A stretch of DNA of 64,000 bases from Casuarina equisetifolia. Lineage: Eukaryota; Streptophyta; Magnoliopsida; Fagales; Casuarinaceae. The notes under the pieces were generated by a model. The model searched no databases, was not told where the DNA came from, and saw only the letters and a list, made by a program, of their open reading frames with translations. The position numbers and the translations under genes are program-made. Shown in pieces: positions 61,201-64,000 of the stretch. The stretch covers positions 3,226,501-3,290,500 of the forward strand of contig CM052358.1 of the NCBI GenBank assembly GCA_028551475.1, given 5' to 3'. Each line of letters begins with the position of its first letter. The stretch's first letter is position 1.

Positions 61201-63604
61201 AAAACAGCAATTAACAAACTTCTTACAAGAATATCTTGACCAATCCAAGCATACTTTTCCCTGCGGTAGACTGCCCAAATGACAGCAAATGCTATGCAGA
61301 AGGGGGAAATGGCCAGTGTGAGATATGAAACCGATCCAAAGAAGGGTAGTTTAACAAACGACTGTCCATGATGTTCAAACCATCTGAAACTATAATCATT
61401 TAGTTGTCAGTTACTGTTATGGAAGATCTACTGACAAAATACTTAAAAGAGAGCAGATAGCAGATAGAAACGACAGAAAACTTGCGAAGTTTTCATTTCT
61501 CAATTGAAAAGACAATGATACTTGAACTTAGTTCTCACATTAAATATCATTAACTTTTGACCGTGCTCCTATGCATATCTAAGTATATGCGTAGTGTATG
61601 AGGAAAAGATGGTGTTTGATGAATTTTTTCTACCTTCTTAAACCTTTATTTCTCATATGCATCAAGGACACGTGCACTAAGAAGGGAACAAAATAAACCA
61701 AGGGTATACAAGATCGTCAAAACTACACCTCTTCAACCTGGTTATTCCTAAAACAATGAAGATAAAAAAATGGTGGTCTTGCATTCAAAGAGTCACAATG
61801 GGTTGCCTTTGTGGACCAGCAGACAAGTTATCATGGAATGAGTCCAACATCCTGAGAGCTTCCCACTATTTGAGTCTGTCCATAATCTTATATATTTAAT
61901 GCCCTACAAAATTTTATTCGCTATTAGATAGATCTCATCTTAAGAATAGAAATAATGGTTTCCAGGGAAGAGAGGAATCTACGGGGAGGAACATCATGAA
62001 TTTCTCGATAATGTACATTGGAAACAAGAGGTTTTCGTGAGAATATATCATCATAGTTATTATATGTCACTAGAAAATATTATTGTAGTGAAGCAACTAG
62101 TGACTTCCAGAATGAAGTGGACAGAGCATTGATAAAATGCTCCCCGCAATCCTCTTTTTCAGAGAAGTAAACAATAAAAGCAAAATTAGTCCTTGCCAAT
62201 GAGTTCTTCTGGTGGAGTTCACATCATACATTTACCATGCATGTAAAATGGAAGAAGACATTTACCATGATAACAATGCTACTAAGCAGGTCTGCAGGCC
62301 CTGCAAAGAAAGAAACCACGGGGTTCAGCATATGCCTCCAAAGAATCCCCAATTCAATTCAAGAATTTACTCGCCATTCCTTCCTAAATATGGTTTCACA
62401 TGCTATGATTTCCGTATGTTCAACCTGTTCAAATTATTTATAAATCTAACGACTCCAGAACCAGAATCACATCATAATGAATAATGAATAAGAGAAAACA
62501 CCCTAAGTTCTAGTCTCAGATGCTTGTAGTACAAGCAAGTGAATTACAAGAAATGCAAACTAATAGCCACAGGTTCACTCGTGTCTACAGAAAATCCAAC
62601 TATATTTTTTCACCCAGGAATTAAAAATTCAGACCAAAAACTATGTATTGATGCAGGAAGGTCCTTGACACTGAAAATGTAAGAAAAAGAAATTGAAAAG
62701 TTAAGTGAAAATTCCAAGTCTTTGCAGGTAATGTTGGAATAACATACCACACAAGATTTGCTTAAAGTAGCGATTTAATCATAACTTGGTTTCAAGAAAA
62801 TAGATTCTCAGAATTTAGCCATAGTGTAATGAGCAAGAATAGGAGGGAAGACGCACCTCCACCCCGCCAATGCAAAATAGAACCACCAGAAGCTCAATAA
62901 ACCATGTTGACATCAGTTTGTAAAGCATAACCAGGAAACATGAAGCAATCACAACAAAGAGAATTGCTGCTGTTATATTGATGTCCACAAAACCACTAGA
63001 ATCAATACCTTCCGGACTTAGGATTTCATCTGAACCATCCTGCTATCCCAGCAAACAATTCAAACAATAAGAGACTAATTGAGCAAGGGATCAAGCTCAA
63101 CAAAAGAAAAGCCCAATAAAAAACAAAATAAAGAAGAGCCATAAAACCAGAAGATAACCTTTAATAGTTTGTCCTGCTCAATAGCTGCTTCCCTAGCACT
63201 CCATGCAGACCAGTAGGAAGAAAATAAGATGGTACCAACAGCCATGAGCCACAGAAACACCTCTGCAATATCAACCAGCGGACGCAATGGAGAGTACAGC
63301 TGCACAGATACTGGAAAAGGGCAACCGCCAGTGCAAAAGTCCCAGCAAAGTGCATACCAGAGGAATCAAAATGCAAGATCAAACACATCAAACACCACCA
63401 AGCAAAATAAATATTAAGGCTTGTGAAGATAACAAACAGTTCTCAAACTAAGTTGGATAAATACATTAAGGACAAAAGGCATACCAGTGGAGTTATTCTG
63501 CAAATGTTTTTCCAAGTTTACACCAGCATCTTGTGGAAGCATAACCACAGGTATATGTATTACTAGGTCAGTTTCATTGATCTCGCAAACCATCTTGAAA
63601 AGTT
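58244..63604 (-). CDS. SPPL: Signal peptide peptidase-like aspartyl protease, 5' end beyond the right edge
   Basis: Intramembrane GxGD aspartyl protease that cleaves membrane-spanning segments in endomembranes. Visible exons: 63604-63485, 63310-63159, 63039-62857, 62300-62266, 61389-61227, 61090-61037, 60324-60232, 60115-59973, 59517-59453, 58526-58443 and 58350-58244, about 400 residues. Order: the end of the lumenal protease-associated domain ([14 protein letters not shown]), membrane segments, the first catalytic aspartate in FLYDIFWVF, the second in GFGDIILPG, and the QPALLY box, then a short cytosolic tail rich in RGEPERL. The PA domain marks the SPPL2-5 branch rather than plain SPP; wording such as LLSCFRWF and AWIGQDILG resembles Arabidopsis SPPL4. 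The 61389 exon uses a TAG acceptor; the TTTCAG six bases on would create a stop. The signal peptide and first exons are not in the window. Confidence 0.93.
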
Positions 63605-64000
63605 CTGTGGAACAAAAAGAAATATTTATTGTAAAAGAATAGTTCAGGTGGTGGATCATCTTTTTCAGTAATGATTAGTGAATTCCTTTTTTTATCTCTA
63701 TCACTAATCTGACAAAATATGCGTTTGATTTTATCATAAAAATGACCTGTTAGTGCATCAATAGAAAAAAGTAACATTCTGTATGCTGAATACAAATCAT
63801 AACATCATTGAGAAATGGGAATCCATGCTATAGAAAGATTTCCTGCAATCATTTGTAGTATGGAATGAGTCAATCATCCACCACTTCATTGGAACAAAAA
63901 TGAAGATTTTGCAATTTCTGTTCATATGATAACAATTATAAAAAGAAGAGGACAACTATAACATCAAAGAAGATAGGGTATCCAAGTCAGCAAACGAAGA
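63605..64000 (-). other. Intron sequence of the protease gene
   Basis: The exon starting at 63604 has a CACAG acceptor, and the following 396 bp to the window edge contain no further recognisable exon. It is therefore taken as intron of the SPPL gene. Confidence 0.6.

Noticed and set aside
62266..62300. Apparent in-frame stop (TGA) at an SPPL exon junction, suggesting a pseudogene
   Set aside because: It appears only if the TTTCAG acceptor is chosen; the TAG acceptor six bases upstream gives the conserved sequence.
1..64000. tRNA, rRNA, snoRNA, CRISPR, plasmid or prophage features
   Set aside because: I scanned for tRNA T-loop-like sequences, repeat-spacer arrays and bacterial operon signs and found nothing that held up. 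This is ordinary plant nuclear DNA.

Overview
This is a 64-kb piece of nuclear chromosome from a flowering plant, most likely a eudicot. Genes have many short exons with GT-AG introns, intergenic DNA is AT-rich, and the protein set is plant-specific: a malectin/LRR receptor kinase, myo-inositol oxygenase, a cutin-type GPAT, a PIP1 aquaporin and a SKP1-like protein with a long tail. I see no bacterial, organellar or viral gene block, no CRISPR array and no tRNA or rRNA gene.

Layout, left to right. 1-5875 (-): a malectin-like LRR receptor kinase whose kinase C-terminus lies beyond the left edge. 6853-12358: a Ty1/copia retrotransposon (-) with both LTRs, a CTTAA target duplication and a polyprotein frame broken by five stop codons. 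12971-14424: a decayed last kinase exon of the same receptor family on the + strand, split by a TRIM-like element (13106-14256); a third, inverted fragment of its LTR lies at 15397-15566. 14860-15148 (-): a small secreted cysteine-rich peptide gene. 16515-19337 (-): myo-inositol oxygenase. 22158-25790 (-): Mediator subunit MED6. 26750-35180 (-): a plastid SLC17/PHT4 anion (ascorbate/phosphate) transporter. 37773-40233 (-): a GPAT4/8-type acyltransferase-phosphatase. 42041-45656 (-): a PIP1 aquaporin. 52514-56548 (+): a SKP1-like (ASK20/21-type) protein with a probable spliced leader from about 50.15 kb. 58244 to beyond the right edge (-): a signal-peptide-peptidase-like protease.

The genes are independent transcription units, not a pathway cluster. 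Eight of nine intact or partial host genes lie on the minus strand. Only the SKP1-like gene is on the plus strand: it diverges from the aquaporin across about 4.5 kb of decayed DNA and converges on the protease gene. The left 15 kb is the accessory part: a receptor-kinase family locus with a pseudogene copy and nested retroelements. The rest is ordinary conserved gene space.

Exon boundaries come from GT/AG (one GC/AG) signals, reading-frame phase and remembered family conservation. Each complete model sums to a multiple of three. None has been checked against transcripts. The most useful points are the nested TRIM/pseudogene structure, the cysteine-rich peptide, a GC-AG intron in the transporter, a tandem acceptor in the protease gene where one choice would make a stop codon, and a possible frameshift in the SKP1-like C-terminus. 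I did not find a convincing new multi-gene system.
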